From: Sphingopyxis sp.
Lineage (GTDB): Bacteria > Pseudomonadota > Alphaproteobacteria > Sphingomonadales > Sphingomonadaceae
DNA: 64,000 nucleotides
Direction of reading: 5' to 3'
Assembly (NCBI GenBank): GCA_030145715.1
Contig: JAIXHQ010000014.1
Location: 1-64,000 of the forward strand
This document shows positions 18,898 to 27,066 of this stretch, piece by piece (within the stretch, counting starts at the first letter, position 1; each line of letters begins with the position of its first letter). The notes beneath the pieces were generated by a model. It did no database searches. It had not been told where the DNA came from and saw only the letters and a program-made list of their open reading frames with translations. Made by a program: the position numbers and the translations under genes.

Positions 18898-18925
18898 GCC
18901 GCAATCGCGCCTACATGGCGCGCGC

Positions 18926-19660
18926 ATGATCCAGGTTGCCGCCCTCTATCGCTTTGCGACGTTCGACGATCCCGCCGCGCTGCGCCAGCCGCTGATCGAC
19001 CTTTGCGGCGCGGCAGGCGTCATGGGCACGCTTTTGCTCGCGCGCGAGGGCGTGAACGGGACAATCGCGGGGACGAAGACGGGCATCGCGGCGGTGCTTG
19101 CGCATATCCGCGCCCTTCCCGATTGCGAAGGGCTCGACGTCAAATATTCGGCCGCCGCGGTCATGCCGTTCCAGCGGATGAAGGTGCGGCTGAAAAAGGA
19201 AATCGTGACGATGAAGGTGCCGGGGCTGGACCCCGCCCGCGATGCCGCGCCCTATGTCGATCCCGCCGACTGGAACGCGGTCGTCGACGATCCGGACACG
19301 GTGCTGATCGACACGCGCAACGGGTTCGAGGTCGATTACGGCAGTTTCGCGGGCGCGATCGATCCCGAAACGGCGAGTTTCGGCGAGTTTCCCGACTGGT
19401 GGCGCGCCAATGCGGACAAATTCGCGGGAAAGCGCGTCGCGATGTTCTGCACCGGCGGCATCCGCTGCGAAAAATCCACGGCTTTCCTGCGGCACGAGGG
19501 CGTGGAGGATGTCGTCCACCTGAAAGGCGGCATCCTGGCCTATCTGGAGCAGGTGCCTGAGGCGGACAGCCGTTGGCGTGGAAGCTGTTTCGTTTTCGAC
19601 GAACGGGTGAGTGTCGGCCACGGGCTGGTCGAGGTTGGCGAGAAACCGGACGCCGAGTAA
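18926..19660 (+). CDS. trhO: tRNA uridine(34) hydroxylase, rhodanese-like
   Basis: 244 residues, TrhO (YceA) family, which makes 5-hydroxyuridine at wobble position 34. N-terminal ferredoxin-like domain (LLLAREGVNGTIAG, the MKVRLKKEIVTMK block) followed by a rhodanese domain (VLIDTRNGFEVDYGSFAGAI) with the catalytic Cys175 in FCTGGIRCEKS. The longer open frame begins inside the GMC gene and is not needed; ATG 18926 gives the family's usual N-terminus (IQVAALYRF). Confidence 0.93.
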   Translation: MIQVAALYRFATFDDPAALRQPLIDLCGAAGVMGTLLLAREGVNGTIAGTKTGIAAVLAHIRALPDCEGLDVKYSAAAVMPFQRMKVRLKKEIVTMKVPGLDPARDAAPYVDPADWNAVVDDPDTVLIDTRNGFEVDYGSFAGAIDPETASFGEFPDWWRANADKFAGKRVAMFCTGGIRCEKSTAFLRHEGVEDVVHLKGGILAYLEQVPEADSRWRGSCFVFDERVSVGHGLVEVGEKPDAE

Positions 19661-19673
19661 ATCCTGGGCGGCT

Positions 19674-20297
19674 TTATGTCAGGCGCGCTGCACCATATTC
19701 GACCCAGCCGAATGGTCGCGGCGTTTGTGGTATATAGGCCGCGGCCTGCCGATCGACGGCAAAGCCCGCCCGCGCATAGGCTTCGCTGATCGGCCGGGTG
19801 AGGTGGCAGTTGCCGCCGATGCGTTTCCAGATCGGTTCGATCCGTCGCTGCCATTTCGCGACACCGGCATCCGGAGCCGCGCCATGTTCGAGGAACAGGG
19901 CTGTACCGCCGGGTTTCAGCACGCGGCGGATTTCGCGCAGCGTCGCCGCCTGATCGCCGACCGAGCAGAGGGTGAAGGTGGTGACGACGGTGTCGAAGCT
20001 TTCGTTTTCGAACGGCATCGCCTCACCGACGCCGGGGCGAATATCGGCATCGATACCGCGCGCCGCCGCCGCGGCAATGCTCATGGCCAGAAGTTCGGGG
20101 GACGGATCGAGACCGCTGAAACTTGTGATCCGATCCGGTCGGTAGAATTCCATGTTGATCCCGCCGCCGCAGCCCAGTTCGAGTATGTCACCGCGCGCGT
20201 GGGGAACGATGTGGCTGCGCAATTTCATGATCTGCCCCTGAGAGCAGGCACATTTGACGACACGGGGCACTCCGTGACGTTCCCACCAGCTCGCCAT
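19674..20297 (-). CDS. Class I SAM-dependent methyltransferase
   Basis: 207 residues. SAM motif I DILELGCGGGINMEFY (about 38-53), the acidic loop SGLDPSPELL, motif GEAMPFENESFDTVV, and LREIRRVLKPGG. This is the UbiE/phospholipid-methyltransferase-like pattern, but the methylated substrate is unknown. It converges on trhO, with 13 bases between stops, and is divergent from trxB. Confidence 0.88.
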   Translation of the reverse strand: MASWWERHGVPRVVKCACSQGQIMKLRSHIVPHARGDILELGCGGGINMEFYRPDRITSFSGLDPSPELLAMSIAAAAARGIDADIRPGVGEAMPFENESFDTVVTTFTLCSVGDQAATLREIRRVLKPGGTALFLEHGAAPDAGVAKWQRRIEPIWKRIGGNCHLTRPISEAYARAGFAVDRQAAAYIPQTPRPFGWVEYGAARLT

Positions 20298-20393
20298 TTG
20301 CCTCGCTCTCCCTCTTGGCGCGGAGGGTGAGCCTTGCTAGCGCGATTGGCAACACCCATTTGTGCGGACCAGCACAACCCAGGAAAGACCGTC

Positions 20394-21359
20394 ATGCCCA
20401 GCGTTCACCATACGAAGATGCTCATTCTCGGATCCGGCCCGGCTGGCCTGTCGGCCGCCATCTATGCGGCGCGCGCCGGGATGATGCCGATCGTGGTGCA
20501 GGGTTTGCAGCCGGGCGGCCAGTTGACGATCACCACTGACGTCGAAAATTATCCGGGCTTTGCCGAAGTCGTGCAGGGTCCGTGGTTGATGGAACAGATG
20601 ACCGCGCAGGCGACGCATGTCGGCACCAGCATGATCTGGGACACGATCGTCGATGTCGACCTGTCGCGCCGTCCGTTCAAGCTGACCGGCGACGGCGGCG
20701 ACGTCTATATGGCCGAAACGCTGGTCATCGCGACCGGCGCACAAGCGAAATGGCTGGGCGTTCCGGGCGAACAGGAACTGGGCGGCAAGGGCGTGTCGGC
20801 CTGCGCCACCTGTGACGGGTTCTTCTATCGCGGCAAGAAGGTCGTGGTGATCGGCGGCGGCAACACGGCGGTCGAAGAGGCATTATATCTGACCAATCAC
20901 AGCGACGATGTGACGTTGATCCACCGCCGCGACGGTCTGCGCGCCGAAAAGATCCTGCAGGACCGGCTCGCGGTCAATCCGAAGATCAAGACGCTGTGGA
21001 ACAAGCGCGTCGAACGCTTTGTGGCGGGCGAAGGCGTTTCGGGGCTGGTCGGCGTCGACCTGATCGACACCATAACCGGCGAGGCGAGTTTCGAGCCCAC
21101 CGACGGCGGCTTTGTCGCGATCGGCCACAGCCCGTCGACCGAATTGTTCAAGGGCAAGCTGCCCCTGGATGACGACGGGTATCTGGAAGTGACCCCCGGA
21201 ACCTCGCTGACCTCTATTCCCGGCGTCTTTGCCGCGGGCGACGTGACCGACAAGGTCTATCGTCAGGCGGTGACTGCGGCGGGCATGGGCTGCATGGCGG
21301 CGCTCGACGCCGAACGCTTCCTTGCCGAAGCCGAATATCACGCGATGGCGACTGCCTGA
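20394..21359 (+). CDS. trxB: Thioredoxin-disulfide reductase
   Basis: Transfers electrons from NADPH through FAD to thioredoxin. 321 residues from ATG 20394, preceded by AGGAAAG. FAD motif LILGSGPAGLSAAIYAARAG (10-29), redox pair Cys137-x2-Cys140 (CATCDGFF), NADP motif VVVIGGGNTAVEEALYL, and C-terminal GVFAAGDVTDKVYRQ. The 3' end overlaps that of the hydrolase 1 gene on the other strand by 22 bases. Confidence 0.97.
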   Translation: MPSVHHTKMLILGSGPAGLSAAIYAARAGMMPIVVQGLQPGGQLTITTDVENYPGFAEVVQGPWLMEQMTAQATHVGTSMIWDTIVDVDLSRRPFKLTGDGGDVYMAETLVIATGAQAKWLGVPGEQELGGKGVSACATCDGFFYRGKKVVVIGGGNTAVEEALYLTNHSDDVTLIHRRDGLRAEKILQDRLAVNPKIKTLWNKRVERFVAGEGVSGLVGVDLIDTITGEASFEPTDGGFVAIGHSPSTELFKGKLPLDDDGYLEVTPGTSLTSIPGVFAAGDVTDKVYRQAVTAAGMGCMAALDAERFLAEAEYHAMATA

Positions 21360-22174
21360 GCGGTCAAAACCGCCAATATTCGTTCGCCCAGCCAATCGCC
21401 GTCGTCGCCCGCAAAGCTGTGCGACGCGCTGGCCAGGCGATCGACGCGGATCGTGGTGGGGTTGCTTTCGATAAGGTCGAGCGCGCGGCCGCAGCGTTCG
21501 ACGAAAGCCTGTGCGGTGCGATCTCCGGTCGCGAGCAGGATGGTCGCCGGGCAGCGAAGGTCGGATAGCGCGGTGTCGAGCCGGGCGGCCAGGCTGCCGT
21601 GCGCCGGAGGCGTTGGTGCCTGCCCAAGCGCCGAAAGGCCGCGGCGCAATTTGCCGAAATCAACCTCACCCCTGACGAGCCGCATCAGGCTTTTGGGGTC
21701 GGTCAATCGCGCGAGGTAGCGCGCGCGGATGGCGGAGGCCGGTGGCAAGCCAGGTTCGTCGCTGTCCGATGGCGCGTCGTCATATGCCCACGGGTTGGCC
21801 AGGATCAGCGCGTCGATATTCAGCGGCCCGTGCAGCAGCAACGCGCTGGCGGCATCGCAATTGCCAAAGGCGATGACACGCGTCACCTGCGGCGCGGCGG
21901 CTCGGAATGCGGAAAGCGCGGCAGCGATGTCGGCCGCGCTGTTTTCAAAGCCGCCGTTCGCGCCCTCGCTGTCGCCGATTCCACGCCGATCGAAACGGAA
22001 TACCGGATAGGATGCGGCGGCGATCCGCGCCGCGAGCATCGCCATGCCGCGATGAGCGCCGCTGCGGATTTCATTGCCGCCGGACAGGATCAGGAGGCCG
22101 ACCGCGTTCGTGCCGGAATCGATGCTGGCGGCCAGTGCCGCACCCTCGCAATCGAAGCTTAGTTGATGCCGCAT
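21338..22174 (-). CDS. Hydrolase 1, exosortase A system-associated
   Basis: 278 residues, alpha/beta-hydrolase fold, matching the exosortase A-associated hydrolase 1 family. N-terminal GLLILSGGNEIRSGAHRG, FRFDRRGIGDSEG, and a nucleophile elbow FGNCDAAS with Cys where Ser is usual. A late His in SASHSFAGDDGDWLGERI fits the triad. Last gene of the minus-strand arm; its start overlaps the end of hydrolase 2 by 16 bases. Its role in the EPS/XrtA system is undefined; a thiol-type esterase acting on acyl-ACP or a lipid-linked intermediate is possible. Confidence 0.85.
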   Translation of the reverse strand: MRHQLSFDCEGAALAASIDSGTNAVGLLILSGGNEIRSGAHRGMAMLAARIAAASYPVFRFDRRGIGDSEGANGGFENSAADIAAALSAFRAAAPQVTRVIAFGNCDAASALLLHGPLNIDALILANPWAYDDAPSDSDEPGLPPASAIRARYLARLTDPKSLMRLVRGEVDFGKLRRGLSALGQAPTPPAHGSLAARLDTALSDLRCPATILLATGDRTAQAFVERCGRALDLIESNPTTIRVDRLASASHSFAGDDGDWLGERILAVLTAQAVAIA

Positions 22175-22827
22175 GTCTTGCTCCACGCCGCGATGTCGGC
22201 GGCGATGGCTGCTGCCATTGCCGCATCCTCGCCGGGTTCTGCGCGCAGCCACAGCGGCGTACCGGCGATGCCGTCCGCGCCCATGCCGATGCTGCGCAGC
22301 GGTTCGACCGGGCGGGCTTCGGCGGCCGCCAATTGTTCGATCATGGCCGGTGAAAGCATATTGCCCGCGAGCAGCAGCGGCGCCGTCCTTGCCCTTTCGT
22401 GCAGGATTTCGATCGTCGAATCGATGCCAGCCTCGCGGTCGGCGCTGACGCGCGCGCGCATCAGGGTGCGCAGAAGCGACGATCCGCCGACAGGCGCCAA
22501 CCGCCACCAGCCCGCGGCTTTCGGCTGGTCGTCCACCAGCGCGCCGCCGCGCACCGATGCGACGATGACCGGTCCCTCGATCCCCGCCGCGACCTCTGCC
22601 ACCGCATCGCGCCATCGCGCCAGATCGACATCGACGAGCGGGACGAGGCTTTCATTCTGTCCGGGGAGATCGGGCAGCAGGGCGGCAAAGCCGTCCTCCG
22701 CCAGTGCGCGCATCGCGATCACCAGCGTCCGCCGGGTGCGGTTCGCTTCCTCGAACAGCGGTGGGACGATCAGGACGGTGGCGCGCGGGGTGCGCGCGGG
22801 GGCGATGCGCAATTGATGTTCGGTCAT
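22159..22827 (-). CDS. Hydrolase 2, exosortase A system-associated
   Basis: 222 residues beginning MTEHQLRIAP; a start six codons earlier is possible. The core ATVLIVPPLFEEANRTRRTLV with DLPGQNESL is typical of the exosortase A-associated hydrolase 2 family. The elbow reads ASVRGGAL, without Ser, Cys or Asp in the usual nucleophile place, so catalysis by the classical mechanism is doubtful. It lies between the acyl carrier protein and hydrolase 1 in the minus-strand arm. Confidence 0.82.
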   Translation of the reverse strand: MTEHQLRIAPARTPRATVLIVPPLFEEANRTRRTLVIAMRALAEDGFAALLPDLPGQNESLVPLVDVDLARWRDAVAEVAAGIEGPVIVASVRGGALVDDQPKAAGWWRLAPVGGSSLLRTLMRARVSADREAGIDSTIEILHERARTAPLLLAGNMLSPAMIEQLAAAEARPVEPLRSIGMGADGIAGTPLWLRAEPGEDAAMAAAIAADIAAWSKTCGIN

Positions 22828-22841
22828 GCGCGCACAGCGGT

Positions 22842-23108
22842 TCAACCGGTCACTTTGCGCTGCGAAAAGGCGAGCAAATTGCCGTAGGTTTCAAAGATTT
22901 CGCCGTCGATCTCGTCATCGTCGATCAGGATGCCCAGCCGGTCCTCCATTTCGGTCAGGACCGTCGCAACGGCCATCGAATCAAATTCGGGCAATTCGCC
23001 GAACAGCCCGCTGTCGGCGGTCAGCGCGGCGGCGCGCGCTTCGCCAAGGCCGAGCACGTCGGCGAGCAGGGCGCGAAGTTTGACATCGACGGGGCTGTTA
23101 TCGGTCAC
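22842..23108 (-). CDS. Acyl carrier protein of the exosortase A locus
   Basis: 88 residues from a GTG start that overlaps the TGA of the preceding GNAT gene by four bases. The phosphopantetheine-attachment serine is Ser44 in EFDSMAV, and the acidic helix ILIDDDEIDGEIFETYGNL is typical of ACPs. It would carry an acyl or aminoacyl group as a thioester. Together with the divergently transcribed acyl-CoA ligase it forms a likely activation/carrier pair. Confidence 0.9.
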   Translation of the reverse strand: MTDNSPVDVKLRALLADVLGLGEARAAALTADSGLFGELPEFDSMAVATVLTEMEDRLGILIDDDEIDGEIFETYGNLLAFSQRKVTG

Positions 23109-24100
23109 TTTTCTTTCCTCACGACGGAACGGGCATAGGCCTTCAATGCCGGAACCCATGCCGCGACCCGCGCGGGATTGAAAGCCTCGATGCGCCACAG
23201 CGGGTCGTGGCGGTTCATCCAGTCGCGTTTATATCCGTCGTTGCCGGTGCCGAAATCGACACGCTTTACGCCGTCGACCTCGATCACATGGCGGAAGAGC
23301 GCGGCCGACAGCAGGGTGCCCGGCGATGCTTTCAGGCTGTCCTCGACATGCGCCAGCTTGTGGATGAAGGCGGTGCCATCCTCGACCGTCCAATATTGCG
23401 CGGCGACGGGAACGCCGTCGATGCGGGCGATCCCCATGCGCAGACGGCCCTCCCGGCTTTCGGCTTCGGCGAAAGCGCGGAGCAGGGCGGGATGGCCCTC
23501 TTCGGGTTTCCAACTGGCGGCATAGATATTCTCATAGGCCGCCCAGCTTTCCGGATCGAAAGCGGTGAGCAACTGGATGTCGACGATGCCTTTTTTCGCC
23601 TTGCGCTGAACGGTATTGCGCAGCGCGCCGGGACGACCAGCCCACCAGGTGTCATGGTCCATGTCGCCAAGGTCGAGCCAGTGTCGGTCCCCGGCGGGCG
23701 TCGCCAGCACCCACCAGCCCGCGGCGCGGAGGGCGCCGACGATCTCTGCGGGATCGGCAACGGGATAAAGCGTCAGGCGGTTGGCGTGGCGGCGCAGGTC
23801 GGACCATAATGCGCGCAAGGCGCCAGCGCGATCGCCATCCCCAATGAACAGCGGCCGGACCGAAAAACTATACCAGTTGGCAAGGGCGGCGAACGCGCCC
23901 GGCCGGTCGACCCGCAGCGGCATCCATGCGGCTGTTTCGCCTGTGCTTCCATGGGCGTCGCGGCGGCCGCACCCCGCGAAGCCGTGCGCCTCCAGCAGGT
24001 CGAACCACCCGGCACGGTCGAAGGGCGAAGCAAAACCGGCCGCGCGCGCCGTGGCGGGCATCCGGTTATCATTAGCCTGATCTTCACCGTTTCCTTGCAT
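23105..24100 (-). CDS. FemAB/GNAT-type acyltransferase of the exosortase A locus
   Basis: 331 residues. The C-terminal half has the acetyltransferase-like core of BioF2/FemAB proteins: QRKAKKGIVDIQLL (about 173-186), VPVAAQYWTVEDGTAFIHKLAH, and VKRVDFGTGNDGYKRDWM. First gene of the minus-strand arm, followed by ACP through a GTGA overlap. ATG 24100 is preceded by AGAGGG and leaves only 35 bases to the ligase start on the other strand. A role in transferring an acyl or aminoacyl group to the polysaccharide is an inference from context. Confidence 0.82.
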   Translation of the reverse strand: MQGNGEDQANDNRMPATARAAGFASPFDRAGWFDLLEAHGFAGCGRRDAHGSTGETAAWMPLRVDRPGAFAALANWYSFSVRPLFIGDGDRAGALRALWSDLRRHANRLTLYPVADPAEIVGALRAAGWWVLATPAGDRHWLDLGDMDHDTWWAGRPGALRNTVQRKAKKGIVDIQLLTAFDPESWAAYENIYAASWKPEEGHPALLRAFAEAESREGRLRMGIARIDGVPVAAQYWTVEDGTAFIHKLAHVEDSLKASPGTLLSAALFRHVIEVDGVKRVDFGTGNDGYKRDWMNRHDPLWRIEAFNPARVAAWVPALKAYARSVVRKEK

Positions 24101-24135
24101 GGTGCGGCCCTCTATCACCTCTGTCCTAACAGCCA

Positions 24136-25668
24136 ATGACCAACGCCGAAACGCCATCTTCGCGACCGATCGACCATCTTGCCCGCCGTGGCGGCATGGA
24201 CGCGCCTGCGCTTTTGATCGGCGATGGCGTCATGACGTTCGGCGAACTGGATGATGCGGTCGGGCGGCTTGCGTCATGGCTGCTGGAACAGACGGGCGGG
24301 CCGGGCGAGCGCGTTGCGAGCTGGAGCGCAAAGACGCGGCTGGCGTGCCTGATGCCGCTCGCCGCCGCGCGCGCCGGGTTGATCCATGTGCCGGTCAATC
24401 CGCTGCTGAAAGCGCCGCAGGTCCGGCATATCCTGTCCGACAGCGGCGCGGCGCTGCTGGTCGCCAACGGCGCCCGCACCTCCACGCTGGGCGACGGTCT
24501 GCCGGACGGATGCGCGATACAGGATGCGGCGATCGGAGAAGCGGTGATCGATTCGGGCGGGCAGGGGCTACCCCCATCGACTGCCGAGCCTGACGACCTT
24601 GCCGTCATCCTCTACACCAGCGGATCGACGGGTCGGCCAAAGGGCGTGATGCTGAGCCATGCCAATCTGTGGCTGGGGGCTGAGAGCGTCGCATCCTATC
24701 TGCATATTGCCGTCGACGACCATGTGCTGGCGGTGCTGCCGTTCAGTTTCGATTATGGACAGAACCAGTTGCTGTCGAGCTGGTATGCGGGGGCGGCGGT
24801 CGCGCCGCTTGATTATCTGGCCCCGCGCGACGTGGTGAAGGCGGTCGCGCGCCATCGCGTGACGACGCTTGCCGGGGTGCCGCCGCTATGGGTGCAACTG
24901 GTCGAAATCGCATGGCCGGAAGAGGCCGCCGCGCATCTGAAGCGACTGACCAACAGCGGCGGCGCGCTGACGCCTTCGCTGATCGATGCAATGCGCGCGA
25001 CATTTCCCCATGCCGACATCTATCCCATGTATGGGCTGACCGAGGCGTTCCGGTCGACCTATCTCGACCCGAAGTTCGTTGCCGACCATCCGACATCGAT
25101 GGGCCGCGCGATCCCCCATGCCGAAGTACTGGTCTGTCGCGGCGACGGCACGATCGCCGCCGACGAGGAACCGGGCGAACTGGTGCATTGCGGCCCGCTC
25201 GTCGCAAAAGGCTATTGGCGGGATGAGGAGCGCACCGCGCAGCGGTTCAAACCGGCGCCACGAGAATCCCAATATGGCGGAACGGCGGTGTGGTCGGGCG
25301 ACACGGTGCGGCGGGACGCCAACCACCTGCTCTATTTCGTCGGCCGCGACGATGCGATGATAAAGACGGCTGGCAACCGCGTCAGCCCGACCGAGGTAGA
25401 GGATGCCGCGGTCGGATCGGGGTTGATATATGAAGCGGTCGCCTTTGGCGTACCCGATGCGCGGCTGGGCGCGGCGATCATCCTGATCGTCCGCGGCAGA
25501 CAGGGGGGCGAGGACGAAGAGGGGCTGGCGGCCTATCTGCGCCAGAATCTTCCCAACTTCATGCAGCCGGTGGCGATCGAATGGCGTGACGAATTACCGC
25601 GTAATCCGAATGGCAAAATCGACCGTGCCGCCATCGCCGCCGACTGGTCGGCCGAGACTGTAGCGTGA
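24136..25668 (+). CDS. Acyl-CoA ligase (AMP-forming), exosortase A system-associated
   Basis: 510 residues of the ANL superfamily. Core motifs: YTSGSTGRPKGVMLSHAN (about 160-177), the A5-type YGLTEAFRSTY, the GELVHCGPLVAKGYW loop, FVGRDDAMIKTAGNRVSP hinge, and the terminal catalytic Lys in PNGKIDR. Activates a carboxylic or amino acid as the adenylate and probably loads it on CoA or the locus ACP. Its stop overlaps the GTG of the decarboxylase by four bases. First gene of the long plus-strand EPS run. Confidence 0.92.
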   Translation: MTNAETPSSRPIDHLARRGGMDAPALLIGDGVMTFGELDDAVGRLASWLLEQTGGPGERVASWSAKTRLACLMPLAAARAGLIHVPVNPLLKAPQVRHILSDSGAALLVANGARTSTLGDGLPDGCAIQDAAIGEAVIDSGGQGLPPSTAEPDDLAVILYTSGSTGRPKGVMLSHANLWLGAESVASYLHIAVDDHVLAVLPFSFDYGQNQLLSSWYAGAAVAPLDYLAPRDVVKAVARHRVTTLAGVPPLWVQLVEIAWPEEAAAHLKRLTNSGGALTPSLIDAMRATFPHADIYPMYGLTEAFRSTYLDPKFVADHPTSMGRAIPHAEVLVCRGDGTIAADEEPGELVHCGPLVAKGYWRDEERTAQRFKPAPRESQYGGTAVWSGDTVRRDANHLLYFVGRDDAMIKTAGNRVSPTEVEDAAVGSGLIYEAVAFGVPDARLGAAIILIVRGRQGGEDEEGLAAYLRQNLPNFMQPVAIEWRDELPRNPNGKIDRAAIAADWSAETVA

Positions 25669-26894
25669 AGCCGCACGGCCCGATCCCGCCCGGCTATTCG
25701 GCCGACAGCGACGGCATGTTGACGATCGGGGGCGACCGTGCCGATGCGCTGGCCGATTTCGCGGGCGACACGCCCCTGTTCGTCTATGACAGCGCCATGA
25801 TCGCCGCGCGGGTTGCCGAATGGCGCGCCGCCATGCCGACCGACATGCAATTGCATTATGCGATGAAGGCCAATCCCTATGCCCCGCTGCTGGCCTTTAT
25901 GGCCGCGCTGGTTGACGGATTCGACGTCGCTTCGGGCGGTGAATTGCGGGCGGCGCTGGCGAGCGGGATGGCGGCGGCGGATGTCAGCTTTGCCGGTCCC
26001 GGCAAGCGTGACCGGGAACTCGAAGCGGCGATTACGGCCGGGGCGACGATCAATCTGGAATCGCGCGGCGAGGCGGAACGCGCCCTGTCGATCGCCAGTC
26101 ATCTGGGCCTGACGCCCCGGCTGGCGGTGCGGGTCAATCCCGATTTCGACCTGAAGGGGTCGGGGATGAAAATGGGCGGCGGGGCGAAGCCGTTCGGGGT
26201 CGACGCAGCGGATGCCGCGGCGCTGGTGCGCGATGTGCTGGACGCCGGTGCCGATTGGCGAGGTTTCCACATTTTCGCGGGATCACAAGCTCTTGATGCG
26301 TCCGCTATCGCCGAAACGCAGAGGCAGACGGTGGCGCTTGCCGGGCGCTTGGCGGAGGAGGTCGGGGCGACCCCGCCGCTCGTCAACCTGGGCGGTGGGA
26401 TGGGCGTCCCCTATTTTCCGGGCGACATGCCGGTCGATGTGATCGCGGTTGGCGAGGCCCTTGCGGAAACGCTGGCGGCCCGCGATCGGGCGCTGACGGA
26501 CAGTCGATTTGCCATGGAGCTTGGCCGCTGGCTTGTCGCCGAAACGGGCGTTTATCTGACCCGCATCGTCGATCGCAAGGTCAGCCATGGCGAGACGTTT
26601 CTGGTCACCGACGGCGGGCTGCACCATCAGCTTGCCGCCAGCGGCAATTTCGGCACCGTGATCCGCCGCAACTATCCGATCGCGGTAGCGCGCGCCTTTG
26701 GCCGCGACCCTATCGAGACGGTGTCGGTCGTGGGATGCCTGTGCACGCCGCTCGATCGCCTGGGCGATCAGGTGGCCTTGCCGCGCGCCGATGTCGGCGA
26801 CCTGATCGCGCTGTTCCAGGCGGGCGCCTATGGCGCCAGCGCCAGCCCGGCAAGCTTTCTGGGCCAGGGCGCGGCACGCGAAACGCTAGTCTGA
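25665..26894 (+). CDS. PLP-dependent decarboxylase, exosortase A system-associated
   Basis: 409 residues from GTG 25665. Fold-III (alanine-racemase-type barrel) like diaminopimelate or ornithine decarboxylase: PLP lysine Lys68 in HYAMKANPY, glycine-rich phosphate loop LVNLGGGMGVPYF, RVNPDFDLKGSGMKMGGG, and the C-terminal VVGCLCTPLDRLG corresponding to the active-site Cys/Asp region. The substrate is unknown; coupling to the acyl ligase suggests a decarboxylated amino acid or amine is used in decorating the product. Confidence 0.9.
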   Translation: MKPHGPIPPGYSADSDGMLTIGGDRADALADFAGDTPLFVYDSAMIAARVAEWRAAMPTDMQLHYAMKANPYAPLLAFMAALVDGFDVASGGELRAALASGMAAADVSFAGPGKRDRELEAAITAGATINLESRGEAERALSIASHLGLTPRLAVRVNPDFDLKGSGMKMGGGAKPFGVDAADAAALVRDVLDAGADWRGFHIFAGSQALDASAIAETQRQTVALAGRLAEEVGATPPLVNLGGGMGVPYFPGDMPVDVIAVGEALAETLAARDRALTDSRFAMELGRWLVAETGVYLTRIVDRKVSHGETFLVTDGGLHHQLAASGNFGTVIRRNYPIAVARAFGRDPIETVSVVGCLCTPLDRLGDQVALPRADVGDLIALFQAGAYGASASPASFLGQGAARETLV

Positions 26895-27003
26895 CCGGCG
26901 AAAATCTGTGCCTGATCGGGACAGGTTGGCGTGGGCGCAGCCCAAACTTATCTCAATACTAACATTATATTCACCCTTTTCGAGCAAGGACGACACTGAC
27001 GCA

Positions 27004-27060
27004 ATGGGTGTCGCCGCCGGTATTCCGGGCGCGGCAACCGTCGGCGGCTCGAAAGGTTGA
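27004..27060 (+). CDS. Possible 18-codon leader ORF before the export lipoprotein
   Basis: ATG 27004 to TGA 27060 reads MGVAAGIPGAATVGGSKG, ending six bases before the export gene start. AAGGACG lies about 11 bases upstream. It falls in a 172-base gap whose first half is unusually AT-rich (CTCAATACTAACATTATATT near 26952-26971) and probably holds the promoter of the export block. Could be a leader peptide or chance. Confidence 0.25.
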   Translation: MGVAAGIPGAATVGGSKG

Positions 27061-27066
27061 TGGATT

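Noticed and set aside
26895-27066. Sigma-54 (-24/-12) promoter for EPS export genes
   Set aside because: PrsR-type regulation would predict TGGCAC-N5-TTGC, but no such pattern is seen in this gap.
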